A stretch of 64,000 nt of DNA from the NCBI GenBank assembly GCA_013400115.1, contig VXBP01010394.1, positions 806,001 through 870,000 on the forward strand, given 5' to 3'. Below, one piece after another: positions 49,818 to 61,671 of this stretch. Each line of letters opens with the position of its first letter. Positions within the stretch are counted from its first letter, which is position 1. The translations under genes and the position numbers were made by a program. The notes beneath the pieces were generated by a model. That model worked only from the letters and a program-made list of their open reading frames with translations, was not told the DNA's origin and ran no database searches. This DNA is from Rhinopomastus cyanomelas (Eukaryota; Chordata; Aves; Bucerotiformes; Rhinopomastidae).

Positions 49818-49919
49818 CTTTAGCACAATCGGCTCCATGAAACCCTGGAAAACAGTGGCAGACACCTGACACACACTCGCCATTCCCATGACAGTTACGT
49901 GGGCAGTCTTGCACAGAAT
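49818..49919 (-). CDS. TENM2: TENM2 exon encoding EGF-like repeat 1
   Basis: The exon is 102 bases (2 + 33 codons + 1), with acceptor TATTTCAG before 49919 and donor GGTAGGA after 49818. The first bases AT complete an Asp codon with the G left by the previous exon, giving DSVQDCPRNCHGNGECVSGV and then CHCFPGFHGADCAK. All six EGF cysteines are present. This is the membrane-proximal repeat of the eight-EGF teneurin array. It sits 2.65 kb from the linker exon and 18.5 kb from EGF2-3. GFHGADC differs from the GFLGADC I remember in human TENM2. Confidence 0.95.
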
Positions 49920-52569
49920 CTGAAATACAAGCATCACAGGCTCTTTAGTCAGTTCCTGTTTAGGCGACAAAGTCTTTGCTTCATTTTTCTTTAGCTTATT
50001 TTGTCTTTAATAGTTAGAGGAACAATCCCTGATAATGTTGACACCACCAAATTCAGGTGAAGCAAAAAGGTACTGAGTTTAACGGCAGCCAGAGTAAGTG
50101 GAGAGATGTAGTGATATCCTACAGTTGCATATTAAGTCCCTTTAGACATCAAAGTCTTGGTATCACTCAAGTCCACTGTGCCAACAGGTGGAAAGGACTG
50201 CCTCTGTGGATCTCTGTGGCTGTGCCTGAATTCATATGGTGCAGAACACAAAATCGACAACCTCCCTTTCGCAACGAGACTTTGATCTTATACAACCACT
50301 CTTCCATGTGAGGCTGATTATCCCAAGGAGTGCATCTTCTTTCCCTCCTACAGACATTTAAAGCTTCATTAATTAAGCTGACAGAAATATCTGCTGAACA
50401 TGACAAAGAGAAGCTCTTTTGCTCCCACAAAGAATCTTTAGCCAAAAAAAAAATTTCATTAAAAAGTGCACATAGCTACGCAAGAGGTTAAAGGGGTCTG
50501 CAGAAACACAAGCCAAGGTTTATCACTAGAGTTTGAGTTGTTGGAGAGTTGATGACTTTAAACATCCAAGAAGGGGAAGCACACCAGCCTGATCCCATTT
50601 CAGCTATACCAAAATATGTCCTTTTCATAATATATAGGCTAGACTTGATGATCTTGGAGGTCTTCTCCAGCCTCAATAATTCTGTGAGTCTATGTGTTAT
50701 CAATTGGAGAACATACCACTATCTTGCATAATAACAACTTACAATTGTTAAAATAACATTTATTTGAAAGCTGCTGAATTTCAATGGAACATGTTTTCAA
50801 CACTGAATTACTGGAACAAAAATCTAAATGGAATATTGTTATTTTTCACTATTACTCTCTGTTGTTGTTTGGACCTGTGGTCCAAAACTAAACGGCTCTG
50901 TCAGTCCCAGACACCAAACAAATAGCAGCTGCACAACACAGAAAATTAATCTTGGATTTGGAACTAGCAGAACCATACAGGACATTTTCTGTCAAAAACA
51001 GAAAAAAAGGTTCAAGCGCAACTTTCAAACTAATTTCACAGTTTCAGGACAATAAATAGAAAAAACCTCTAAAGCAAGCTTTCAACCAGATGTCATTAGC
51101 TGGACCTCTTGAAATGATTCATGTAAACAATTAAAATTGAAAAATTGAAACGTAAAGCTCAGTTATCAATTTGCCTCAAGAAGCAGCCTGTCTACAGATT
51201 TAGTCATTATTTTGCTTCGTGGCACATAACAGCATTTTCTAGGTATTCACCATCATGTTAAATTTAGTATTGTCTGGGAGTTAACGTAATTTCCCCTACT
51301 CTTTCTCCTCTCCCACATCAGAGAAACCTTTGGCTGTGTCAGACCCTTTCCTCTTGAAATGCCTGAAACTAGGTGTTTGGAGAAGGCACCTCTGAACTGG
51401 ATAAAACACTATACTTTTCTCCACATTTCAGTCCAATTACTATTACTGCACTATCAAGTAGCCCACCTGACTATTAGACCTTGGATGCTCTTGAAATCTC
51501 TAGCCTAGATCAGGCAACTCCTCTAAGGGCAGCTTAATCACACCTGAAGGTATTCTAAGCACAGTAGGGCCATAACAAGATAGAAGCACAAATCTTCTGG
51601 TTTTGGAGAAACAGAACAAGCCTTCTACGGGCAAATATGTAAGTGTATATATATCAGCACACACGGCACCTGGTAACTCTTACAAACCACATATAAACTA
51701 TGTGAGAAAAATAATTGTTTCCTCTGAACTCAGATTAACAGAAACAATTATATTCATTCTTAATGACACTCTACTGGCTGTTCTATACCCTTTGGGACTG
51801 GAGCCAACAAAATGAATTTTATACGAATGTGGAAGGAAAAAAATTAAGATTCATGTCATTAATCAGGCAAGACTGGAAAAGACCTCCAACTACTTTTCAT
51901 CAATCTTAAAAACTTACTTGGACTTCTTGTACTTTCCCTAATCTACAGGAATGGCAGCTTTATACAATATAGTGCCATTTAATTCTTTACCATCCAGGAC
52001 TGAATAACAAAGAGACTATCTAGTAATTTGTTATGCCACCGCAACAAAGCATGCAGCAACTTTCACTAGGTGCTTCAAAGTCCAACAGATCTTCTCATAA
52101 AGCTTGGGTAATTTAGACTTCAGTTTGATTTTTTACTAACTGTAACCCTATTCTGTGTTTTGCAGATCATAGGCTAGATATTCTTCTGCTCTTGATCCTA
52201 CCACGTGGAGGAGATGAGTGAGGTTAGGTGAGTATGAAGCTGTAAGACAGCATATGGCTAATGGACTCCATCTCCAGGGTGACTACAGACAATGACCTCA
52301 TTCATAGGTTTCAGCTTCTTGTCACAGCTTTCTGTACTATGACTAAACATCTCTCTTGTTGGACACTATTGCACTGGGGTGTCAAGATGCTTCTCTAGAG
52401 AAGTAAATAAGAAAGATAAAAATGGCCAAGAGATAAGGGAGTATTAACTGGGACATGCTTCAACCCAGACTGAACCTGAGTCTTGTGTTCCAGAGCTGAA
52501 CACTGAAGAAAGGAAGCATTATGACTTTAAGTAAGGGCATAGTAATACGCAGTCTGTGGAGATACCTAC
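49920..52569 (-). other. TENM2: TENM2 intron between the linker and EGF1 exons
   Basis: An intron of 2,650 bases with a GTAGGT donor at 52569 and a TTTCAG acceptor at 49920. The only recognisable repeat is a short CR1 tail at 50634-50694. A run near 51865-51905 (ACTGGAAAAGACCTCCAACT) faintly resembles an antisense CR1 end but is too decayed to call. I see nothing else in it. Confidence 0.9.
50634..50694 (+). mobile_element. CR1 3'-end fragment
   Basis: GGCTAGACTTGATGATCTTG, GAGGTCTTCTCCAGCCTCAA and AATTCTGTGAGTCTATG follow the CR1 3' UTR and octamer-tail order. Only about 60 bases remain. Confidence 0.7.
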
Positions 52570-52765
52570 CCAAAATAACTGTACTGAAAGAGACCAGCTC
52601 TTTGTCCTTGCCATCGTTGTAGAATGCGAGGTGCCACAAACCCACATCCAGGTACTGAACAAACACGGCCTCATTCTGAACAAGGGTCTGGATACTCCGA
52701 CGCTCCCGTGGAGACTCCACCACGCTCCATTTCTCTTTCCCATCCAAGCGTTCCATGAAATCATA
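52570..52765 (-). CDS. TENM2: TENM2 exon encoding the extracellular linker with an RERR site
   Basis: The exon is 196 bases (65 codons + 1), with acceptor TATCTTGCAG before 52765 and donor GGTAGGT after 52570. It starts in phase 0 with YDFMERLDGKEKWSVVESPR and continues ERRSIQTLVQNEAVFVQYLD to HLAFYNDGKDKELVSFSTVI. It lies between the transmembrane segment and EGF1. Residues 20-23 are RERR, a furin-type R-x-R-R site; a furin site in this linker has been described for chick teneurin-2, and cleavage there could release the ectodomain. TENM4 as I recall it has a different stretch here, which supports the TENM2 call. Confidence 0.96.
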
Positions 52766-55700
52766 CTGCAAGATAAACACATGGGGGGAAAAAAAAGAAT
52801 ACAAACAAAACCCCAAACAAACAGACTTGGATACACAGCGATATTTCATCTCACAATCTGACACTGTATTTTCTCTTCTGACTTGTCAGAAAATGGTATT
52901 TCTAGAAAATAGGTCAATGTAAAACTAGTATTTTACTAGTCAGCAACAGAACACACGCAGCGACAGAGAATTATGCATCTTTGCTCTGCATAGGCGATCA
53001 AAACATGTACAAATGGTATTTCTTGACAGGCTGAGTCTTTATAAAGAACTTGAAATCAATGACATGACCCACCAATTTTTAGGTTCCTACACAGCTCTCA
53101 AAGCTGGAAATTTCCAACCTATGAGAGACGTACCCTTTTCTAAGCACAAGGCCTCCCATCAGTTCTTGCTGCAAGAGACATGGAAGTTTCAGAAGTAGGT
53201 CCACATGTGTAACAGAATGGCAGCCCTCAGAATGAGAGAACAAACAGGGATGACACAAACAAGAAATGGGTTTGTCTGACAATAGGTAACACAGCACCTG
53301 ATAAAACACACTGATTTACATCACAGAGTAAGAGTGGCTTACCTGTACGTGGAACAGCCAGGGCAAGAAGGATACAAAAACCAGAGGGAGCATGAAAAGG
53401 AATAACACAAGTCAAGTGGCTGAATGAATTGAACTTGTATTAAGGAAAACAGAATTTCTAGTTGGATAGTTTCCAAGTAAGGTAGAACATCACATTAATC
53501 TTTGGAAAGCAGATCAAACAGAGCAAGTGATTATTTAGAGTATAAGAGGGATGGCACCATTAATGGCGTGAAACTAAAAAAAGAAAGAAGGAAATTTAAG
53601 ATGAATGTCAGATAAGCTTCCCATCTATTAGGCTCAGTAATAGCCTCCCAGTGGAGATGCCACTGCATCACACTATTACACAGGACTGGAAGAAATATTA
53701 GTTAATCTACAACACAGAATAACTCTGCATAACAAAGCATCTGGACTAGCTGTCCTAATAGGCATTTTTCCTATCTTTAATGCCTGTGATTCTGGAGCTC
53801 TCAAGTTGTTGCTATGCTCAACTTACTAGCTCTCACAGTCCCTATCTAAGGGAAGCCCTTAAAAGCGACAAAACCAATCTGTCTTTGCTTTTGATTCTTG
53901 TATAACAAGTCCTCCATGAAAACACATTCTGATTGAGACACATTTGTCTATGTAAGAGTAGATATAGATGTCTAAAGAATGATGTATGTATTCAATAAAA
54001 TACAGTGATGGTATGTGTTCGCTTGCCGGTGCTGCTGTCTCTAGCACATCCAGCCTGTGCTTGCAACAGCTCTAAGAAATCACACACCTTCACTTGTTCC
54101 AGCTTAAACAGAAAATCAGGCCCTAAACAGACTGAACATCCATGGGACTGTCTTTCACACTATTCTGCTCATTGACAGCGAGTCCTATCAAATAATACAC
54201 AATGTGCAATAAGATAATTAAGATTCTCCCTTCTAGTAGAAGAGACATTAATTAGCTGATGTAACACTTTACTGCCATGCTATGCATCTACCTAATGTGG
54301 GATGTGAAAGCTGACCTTCCTACTTGGCATTCTGTGATAGTGATGTACGAGCAACACCGAGTTCTTGATACACTCAGTTTTACAAATCAGGGAAACCCAT
54401 GGAAAGTCTATTAGCTTTCCGTTAGATTCGTGGCACTGACAACATCTGTGCAGCCAGTCACAAAGGAAATCTGTGACAGGGCAGGGATTTCAGCCTAGGT
54501 CCACTAATGTTGAAGCTACTGTCGCAGTAAGTGCATTACCCTCTCTTTCCTAGCCTTTAATTGTGAGAAAGGTTAGTACCACTAAGTCAACAACATTGCA
54601 GAGATTTAGAGAATTCCAGCACATCAGCAGCTTTCAGAGATGCCAAACACACATACATCTATCTCTTTAATCAACGGCATTTGGAAATATTGCTAAAACC
54701 TAATGTCTAACAGTGAGAGGTTAAGGACAGACTCATCACCTCCTTGGGAAATGTTATTACTTGGGCAACATCTGGGGAAAAAGCAATCTTGCTCTTCAGA
54801 ACAATTGTTCACAAAGGGTCAACTAAGGAAGTAGCAATAAAAGCTGACATTTCTCACTGGCAACACGCTGTTCATCTGTGCTTGTGCTGGCAGGCTCCTC
54901 TGCCTCCCCTCTGATTCTACCTCATACAGTAGAGAAGGCTCAGCAGTTGGCAAGATCGAAGAGGAAGAGTATTCAGGCTGAAACCGCTTGAAGTAGTTTT
55001 AGCTGCAGAACCTCTTTTCACAACGATGGGGTGTGACCTAGTGAGAGCAGGGCCCTTGGTATGGCTCCCAATAAGGCTACTATTTAAGCTTGGGTAAAGT
55101 TAAGACTGCTATTGCCCCTCTTTAATCAAACTGTGAAAAACTCATGCTCAGGTGTAAAACAAAATGACTAAATCTGAATAACTGTATGAATGGTGCAGTG
55201 CTGATGAAAACAGATAAGGAGTGCAACAATACCTCTTTATCCCTGTCTGCATTCCTCAGGACTGAGTTAAAAAAGGAGGAAGATAATGTATCTGCTGGTG
55301 GTTCTCTGGGAGCATGAACTTTAATGTCTCAGCAAGCACTAGGTATAGGTACCCCAAGACCTGAAACCCTGACTGCAGAGTTGCTGAGCTGGTACTGCGA
55401 ATTCATAACTGGGTAAGACTTCTGCACATGGTTGCTTCAATTATCACTTTGCTTCTTGTGGCCCTGATGATTGTCTCATTTAGCACACTGGCATGGCCCT
55501 ACTTTGATAAAACAGTATGCTGAAGATACCACTCTTGCTTTAAAGCTACTTATGGCCAAATATGCACAGATTAGAAGAAAAATCTAGGAAAAGCATGAAA
55601 GGACTTTTATGGGCATTCAGAAAAAACTGTGGAATTTTTAATCTAAACCACAACTGCTAAGGAAGAGGCAACTATATCACATGAACTTCGGAATAGATCT

Positions 55701-56043
55701 GTCAAAACAAACAAAATCTCAGAAGTACTTCAGAAATTTCTTTGGCTTTTTCTTTTACGATCCTTTGTATTTCATGGCTTCACACTACAAGTCACACAAA
55801 AGTAGCAAGAACTGCTCAGAAACAACATGCACTTGAAATCCCTGATGACTACGTGTGTGGAGTTCAGTTGTGCAAGAGGGAGTAATTCCCATGATTGAAA
55901 CTCAGAGAAGCAAGTGACTTGCCAGCCTACTTCTCTGAACAAATTCCAAATTCATGATCTCAGTGAGTTTACTAACAGCATACTAAAACACTAACACACA
56001 CTTTACCAACCTAAATCTCACACCATGTTTTTTTGTGGGCCAT

Positions 56044-56256
56044 TTCACAGAATCACAGAACATTAGGGATTGGAAGGGACCTCAACAGATCATCTAGTTC
56101 AATCCCGCTGAGACAGCAGGACCACCTAGACCAAGTTGCACCGAAACACATCCAGTGGGTTTTAAATGTCTCCAGAGAAGAAGACTCCACAACAACCCTG
56201 GGCAGCCTGTTGTAGTGCTCTGTCACCCTCACTGTAAAGAAGTTCCTTCTGATATT
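56044..56256 (-). mobile_element. CR1 3' fragment, antisense (first of a cluster)
   Basis: The inverted tail TTCACAGAATCACAGAACAT and UTR GATTGGAAGGGACCTCAACA lead into antisense coding (CTCCACAACAACCCTGGGCA, TGCTCTGTCACCCTCACTGT). It is an FLCDL-type CR1 truncated just past AGAAGTTCCTTCT. The next segment begins immediately with the same tail in the same orientation. Confidence 0.88.
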
Positions 56257-56462
56257 TCACAGAATCATTAGGGATTGGAAGGGACCTCTAAAGATCATCT
56301 AGTCCAATCCCCCTGACACAGTAGGATCACTTAGACCAAGTCACACAGGAACACATCCAGGCGGGTCTTAAGTGTCTCCAGTGAACGAGACTCCACAAGC
56401 CCCCTGGGCAGCCTGTTCCAGTGCTCTGTTACCCTCACTGTGAAGAAGTTCCTTCTCAGACT
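56257..56462 (-). mobile_element. CR1 3' fragment, antisense (second of a cluster)
   Basis: A second antisense FLCDL-type 3' end, about 205 bases, in the same order as its neighbour (CACAGAATCATTAGGGATTG through CCTCACTGTGAAGAAGTTCC). It is also truncated near AGAAGTTCCTTCT, then abuts a sense copy. It forms an inverted repeat with 57000-57204. Confidence 0.88.
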
Positions 56463-57204
56463 GTTGTGCATCTGGGTAAGAACAACCCCAGGTACCAGTA
56501 TAGGCTGTGGACTGACCTGTTGAAGAGTGGTTTAGGAGAGAGGGACCTGGGGGTCCTGGTGGACAGCAGGATGACCATGAGCCAGCAATGTGCTCTTGTG
56601 GCCAAGAAAGCCAACAGCATCCTGGGGTGGATCAGAAGTGGGGTGGTTTGCAGATCAAGACAGGTTCTTCTACCCCTCTACTCTGCCCTGGTGAGACCAC
56701 ATCTGGAGTATTGTGTCCAGTTCTGGGCTCCTCAGTTCAAGAGGGATGTGGAGCTGCTGGACAGAGTCCAGCGTAGGGCAACGAGGATGATGAAGGAGAT
56801 GGAGCACCTCCCTTATGAGGAGAGGCTGAAGAAGCTGGGTCTCTTTACCTTGGAAAACAGGAGACTCAGGGGTGACCTCATTAACGTCTGTTAATGTGAA
56901 GGGTGGCTGTCAGGAGGATGCTCTTCTCAGTGTCATCTAGTGATAGGATGAGAGGCAATGGTTGTAAGCTGGAACACAGGAGGTTCTACATCAATATGAG
57001 AAGGAACTTCTTCACAGTGAGGGTGACAGAGCACTGGAACAGGCTGCCGAGGGAGGTTGTGGAGTCTCCTTCACTGGAGGCGTTTAAGACCCACCTGGAT
57101 GCGTTCCTATGTGACTTGGTCTAGGTGATCCTGCTACATCAGGGAGATTGGACTAGATGATCTTTCAAGGTCCCTTCCAATCCCTAATGATTCTATGATT
57201 CTAT
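56463..57204 (+). mobile_element. CR1 LINE 3' part, sense (third of a cluster)
   Basis: A plus-strand FLCDL-type CR1 starting at VHLGKNNPRYQYRLWTDLL and running in frame through LPLYSALVRPHLEYCVQFWA and LPYEERLKKLGLFTLENRRL to INVC. A stop and small deletions near 56890-56930 then break the frame. The C-terminus resumes in another frame (RRNFFTVRVTEHWNRLPREV, ending FLCDLV). The 3' UTR ends ATTCTATGATTCTAT. The reverse transcriptase catalytic part is absent. Confidence 0.92.
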
Positions 57205-60200
57205 CCATAGTCTAAGAAGGACTTTATTTTTCCAACATCCATGGGGAGGTCAGCAGAACAAGTTTTGGAACTCCACGTATACAGTGGTAACTGCACTGTT
57301 GTCCATAGAGCACAGATAACTGGGCACAGTTGCATGCAGGAAGCGAACTGATCGTGAAAGCATGGCAAAGCAAGAACTTGCAGGGTCAAGACTGAAAATG
57401 CAGAGAGCCTGCATAATATTCGCTTTATTCTTAGACTTGAAACTATTCAACAGTGTTTCAAGTTTGAAACTGGGAACGGAAAGATTTCTTAGAGCTCTTG
57501 TCTCATTAATGGATGCACGTTCAAATGGAGTGGGGAAAAAAGGGATTAAAACATGCTCGGAGCTGCGGCTAGCATTCGGCTTTATGCCAAAGATTTGTAA
57601 GACCTAAGCAGCCAAGAAAACATATGTCAGGGAAACTTGTTTGCAAAGTGCTTTAAAATTAGTTCTTCATAAAACCCAGTCTGTAATTATTCATTAAAAA
57701 GCACCCATGAAACATCTGATACCCACAGCAACAGCCAACTGGTTTGTTTCAACACTTGAATGCGACACAACTCAGCCAGGACAATGCAGCAAAGCATCTG
57801 CTAATAACAGCAGTTGCCATCAGACAGTGTTAAGGTGGTCACAGCACCTCAGTGTGTTTGAGCACTGGCTAATAATTACAGTAACATTGAAGCTCCCCAG
57901 TTTTAAATAAAGCCATGTCCTGTTCTAAATGAAAATAGTTTCCATTGTGATGTGGTAAATGTGTGAGTATAAAACTCCACTAGAAATGACAACAATCCAA
58001 CTCCACGCACTGCTTTCTCCAGACATTACAGCAATGTTTCGATGAGGCTACCTTATTTCATGCGTCATTTGGGATGTTCTACCGACATGTAGCAGCATCG
58101 TAATTGCTGTAATCTCCGTGGAGTCACTTCATGCATTATTTGACATTTACAGTTCATTTTCTATACATTATCAATTTTAATAACATGACTGTCTTCTACT
58201 AATTTCTTATTGATCATTCAAGCCTGCAATGTGCATTCTGTTATTTCTACGCAGTACTATACAGGTTGGACAAATCTTGTCTGAAAGTAGAGCAGCCCTG
58301 TCTGCAGCCTGCATGCCACTCAAACGGGCACTTTTACCTCTCCTCCAGCCCTCCATTCCCCTCGCACTTGGCACACGGGGCTGCTTCCAGACAAGTTTAC
58401 AGCTAGATCAGTTTGACTGACTAAACCAGGCATCTGGAATATTTGCTAAACAGTAATACTGAGAAGGTTAAATCTCAGCAGGGCGCTCAGACAGGAACTG
58501 CATCTTGTTGTCTCAGGTTAATCATGTACCTAATTTGCTGATTATTGACTGGCTCCCACAAAGGATTTTACTTGGCTTGACATAGCAGCACTGATTAGTG
58601 ATGAACTGTCAAGTGGAGTTGTTCACTGCTTTACAGCTCATGTCCCTAACCTGCAGAAAAAAAGGATTTTAAATTTCAATTTTAAAATATTGTCTCGTGT
58701 CAACTTCAGAATGCTTTCATTAATACGAACCCTTTCTGCTCCTTTCTGACAGAATAAGGCTGCTTTTGACTAGCTCAGGTCTGTAACAGCCTGCCTTTCT
58801 TTCTCTGAAATTACTTCTTTTGGTAACAGCTTGGCTGAATTTTGACTGCTGGGCAAAAACGCCAAGCAAATTCTGCTGTCACAGCCTGTTGACAAGCACC
58901 AGGACCCTACATGAACATGGGGAAGCAATTCTGCAGATTATACTTGTGGGCTTCATTAATTCCAGTTATGGAAGACGGATGGAATCTCTTAAAGACTGGA
59001 AAGGAGGTTATCTGAGGAGAAATCCAGCTCAGCAGGAAACAGCTGATATTTTCCATTATTTACTCTAACAGAAAGGTCACAAATTTTATGTCCTATTCAC
59101 GTAAGTTAGAGTGAAAGAAAGAAACTTCGCCTGATCCTAGGCTACATTGATGAGAACATCACAGTGAAGCCTAGAACAAATACATCGGATCACAGTGAAA
59201 CAGAAATTAAAGTTCAGCTTGAATTAAAAGAGTATTTTACACTCCTGGTTACATCCAGTGGCACTTCTTGTAAAAGATACAGGCAAAACGCTATCATGTC
59301 CCTGTCAGACAATCATAATTAACTGGCAGCAAACTTTGATGGCGGCTTAGGAGCATTAGTTGCCCTAAGTAATTTTTACTTTGTGATTTATACTTTGCTT
59401 TGCTTTCCTCAACTAAACTGCTGTTCTGTCTGGTGGGATGACAGGGAAAGTGAGGGCCACAGATCCTAATTAAACGCAACATCGACAATGAACTCAGCCA
59501 TCACCTCTCTGCAACAGTTAAAGATGCACAGAAATCATTCCACTCTCAAGATGACACACTGAAGCATTACAATCAAAATCAAAACATTCTCAAGAAACGC
59601 TCTCACCTTGAAAGATACTCTCTGTGGATACCCTGTGGGTAGCATGCCTGCGTGGAAAGGGCTGAAATGCCGCCAGTAGCCCTCTACAATTTCCCCCCTA
59701 TCTAGTATTTGCACAGAACTTCAGTACTCTAACCACCAGCTCCATGGAAAAATGAGCATGTGCCCCTCCTCCTTGTGGATTGCTGATCCTTATTTCTTAC
59801 CAGTCAAACATATCTATTCAATAATTCATAGAACATTTTAAAACAGCATACCAAAGGAAGCTGGTGGAGTTTGGAGTTCACAAATTATTAGAATAGAGGT
59901 CATACACTTCTGTGAAGTCTTGATTTTGGTTCTCAGTTCAGACTGCAGCCAAGAATAAGCACCAAGGAACAAGAGGCAATGCAGAATCATTCCATGAATT
60001 TGCCCTACATCGGGCAGCAGATCCAAAATTTAATTAACACAAGCACAGTTTTATCCAGAAAATTAACTGGTGCTTTGTTTGTACCGTAAGTTTGTGCAGA
60101 CACATGGACACAGTTCACCTAAGGTTGATACCTCCTTAAAGGCAACATGAACATTCTTCCCCTACACAGCAAAAGGTAGCAATGCAACTATGTTAAAGTC

Positions 60201-61465
60201 TCTGGCCTTTCAGCTCAGATCATGTGTTTTAACCATTTCTGCAACTGCAGTTGGCTTTGCCAAAGGGAAAAAAGAAAGCAGTAGCAGCTCTGTGTAAATG
60301 AGGGAAGGGCATCCAGAAATGTTCAGTGAGCTCATGGAGTTTGTAATCTGCTTTCTGGAAATCATATAGTAAATAAAGCAGTTTAAGTCTGAGTGATAAT
60401 TTCTGGTTGAAAAGCTGATTTTTAGCAGCAGGGTTATGCATAAAGGAAGGGGTCCTTCCCAAACAATGGCTTCTCTGTCTGCTTCCCTTGCACACTAAAG
60501 AATGGAGGCTCTTTCCTTTTAGTAACTGCAAATACATTGTTTCTCATTACAGTTCTATTGTAAGTAAACAGGACTCTTTCCATTCACATTAACGATTTTT
60601 CAATACAATAAACAAATCTTCTCTGTAACAGAAAACATATTTGTATCTTCTCACAGCAAAGAAACGAAAACACCCACTGCACAATCCAGAAGGATACTTA
60701 GGTTTGGTCTCACCAACTTTAAAACTGTCTGCCTACTGCTCTCAGCTCTGTACTACAGAGTCCCTGTGAGAGTGAAGTGTTACTGAGATTTCACCTTTGA
60801 GACTGGTTAGAAATCAGGAACACTGGGTTTCCGAGATCTGAGACTTGTCCTGTGTCTGAGTCAGATATTGTACCTAAACATGACCCTGGAGGGGCAAGCA
60901 GTAAAACAAAAGCTCTCCAACACTTGGCCACTGCATTATGTTCTCCATTATGGCAGGCAGTGGTGCTGCCAAATCTGTTGCACACCTCAGCAATGACATT
61001 CCAACAGCCTGTGGAGATGAAATCTTGTATGAAGATGGAAAATTTTTTGTTAAGACATCTAGCTGTGTGTGCACTCCAGTTGCATAGTATCCAGCTCCAG
61101 TGCTTTGATACTGTGAGCCTGACCAACACCATTCACCGTTTGTGACTGGTGTATAACTGGGAAAGTTTATTCCAAGTGGTGCCAAGATTTTCTCTAAAAT
61201 TTAAACCTTGAGGGCCAAAGTGCATATTATCTTAAAAATATGAGGGGCAAGAACAGAATTATTTTCTTCTTTTACAGAAGTTCAGTTGAGGTATGAAATA
61301 AGCTAGCAATCTTAGTATCAGAGGCTGAATCAAATGACACAAATAAAGTAGTTCCCAGCAATAACCTAAACCTGAGCTCGGTAAATTCCCAACATAAATG
61401 TAACATAAATGCTCCAAACTTTTGCATTTTGACATTTAAAGCGAATACAGACATTGAACAAGTAC

Positions 61466-61671
61466 CTGGGCATGTGATGGTGGGAGTCCTCTTCTTATAT
61501 AGACACCAAAAAGAGCATCCTTCCCTAAGGATATGTTGAACTTCAGGAACTGTGGCTGGCTGACATGGATCTGAGAACGCCAAAACACTCCAGGAGGCAC
61601 TTCCTGGGTGACTCTGCGGCCGACTTCTGTTTCTCCACTATCTATGCTGCTGTTCCTAGTGACCCATGGCC
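61466..61671 (-). CDS. TENM2: TENM2 exon encoding the membrane-proximal extracellular linker
   Basis: The exon is 206 bases (2 + 68 codons), with acceptor TCTTTTCCAG before 61671 and donor GTACTT after 61466. The first GG completes a glycine codon begun upstream, assuming the prior exon ends in G. It reads PWVTRNSSIDSGETEVGRRV, then TQEVPPGVFWRSQIHVSQPQ and FLKFNISLGKDALFGVYIRR to SHAQ. NSS and NIS are N-glycosylation sequons. The block is conserved in all teneurins; IRRGLPPSHAQ is TENM2-like, whereas TENM3 and TENM4 have GRKGLPPSHTQ as I recall. The preceding transmembrane exon is not in the window. Confidence 0.95.

Larger units (their letters stand above)
52766..61465 (-). other. TENM2: TENM2 intron between the two linker exons
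   Basis: An intron of 8,700 bases with a GTACTT donor at 61465 and a TTGCAG acceptor at 52766. A cluster of three FLCDL-type CR1 segments lies at 56044-57204, two antisense followed by one sense. The remaining sequence is AT-rich with no identifiable element. Frames such as 60791-61185 overlap on both strands and look like chance. Confidence 0.9.

Noticed and set aside
51865..51905. ACTGGAAAAGACCTCCAACT as an antisense CR1 end
   Set aside because: Only about 20 bases resemble CR1, and neither tail nor further UTR can be followed. It is mentioned only in the intron description.
58089..58112. TAGCAGCATCGTAATTGCTG, reminiscent of the miR-15/16 seed
   Set aside because: Only the first few bases agree with that family. 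The local hairpin (CAGCA...TGCTG) is a five-base stem, far too short for a microRNA precursor.
60791..61185. Several frames near 100 codons on both strands just downstream of a TENM2 exon
   Set aside because: They do not join the exon phase, lack splice signals and show no family resemblance.
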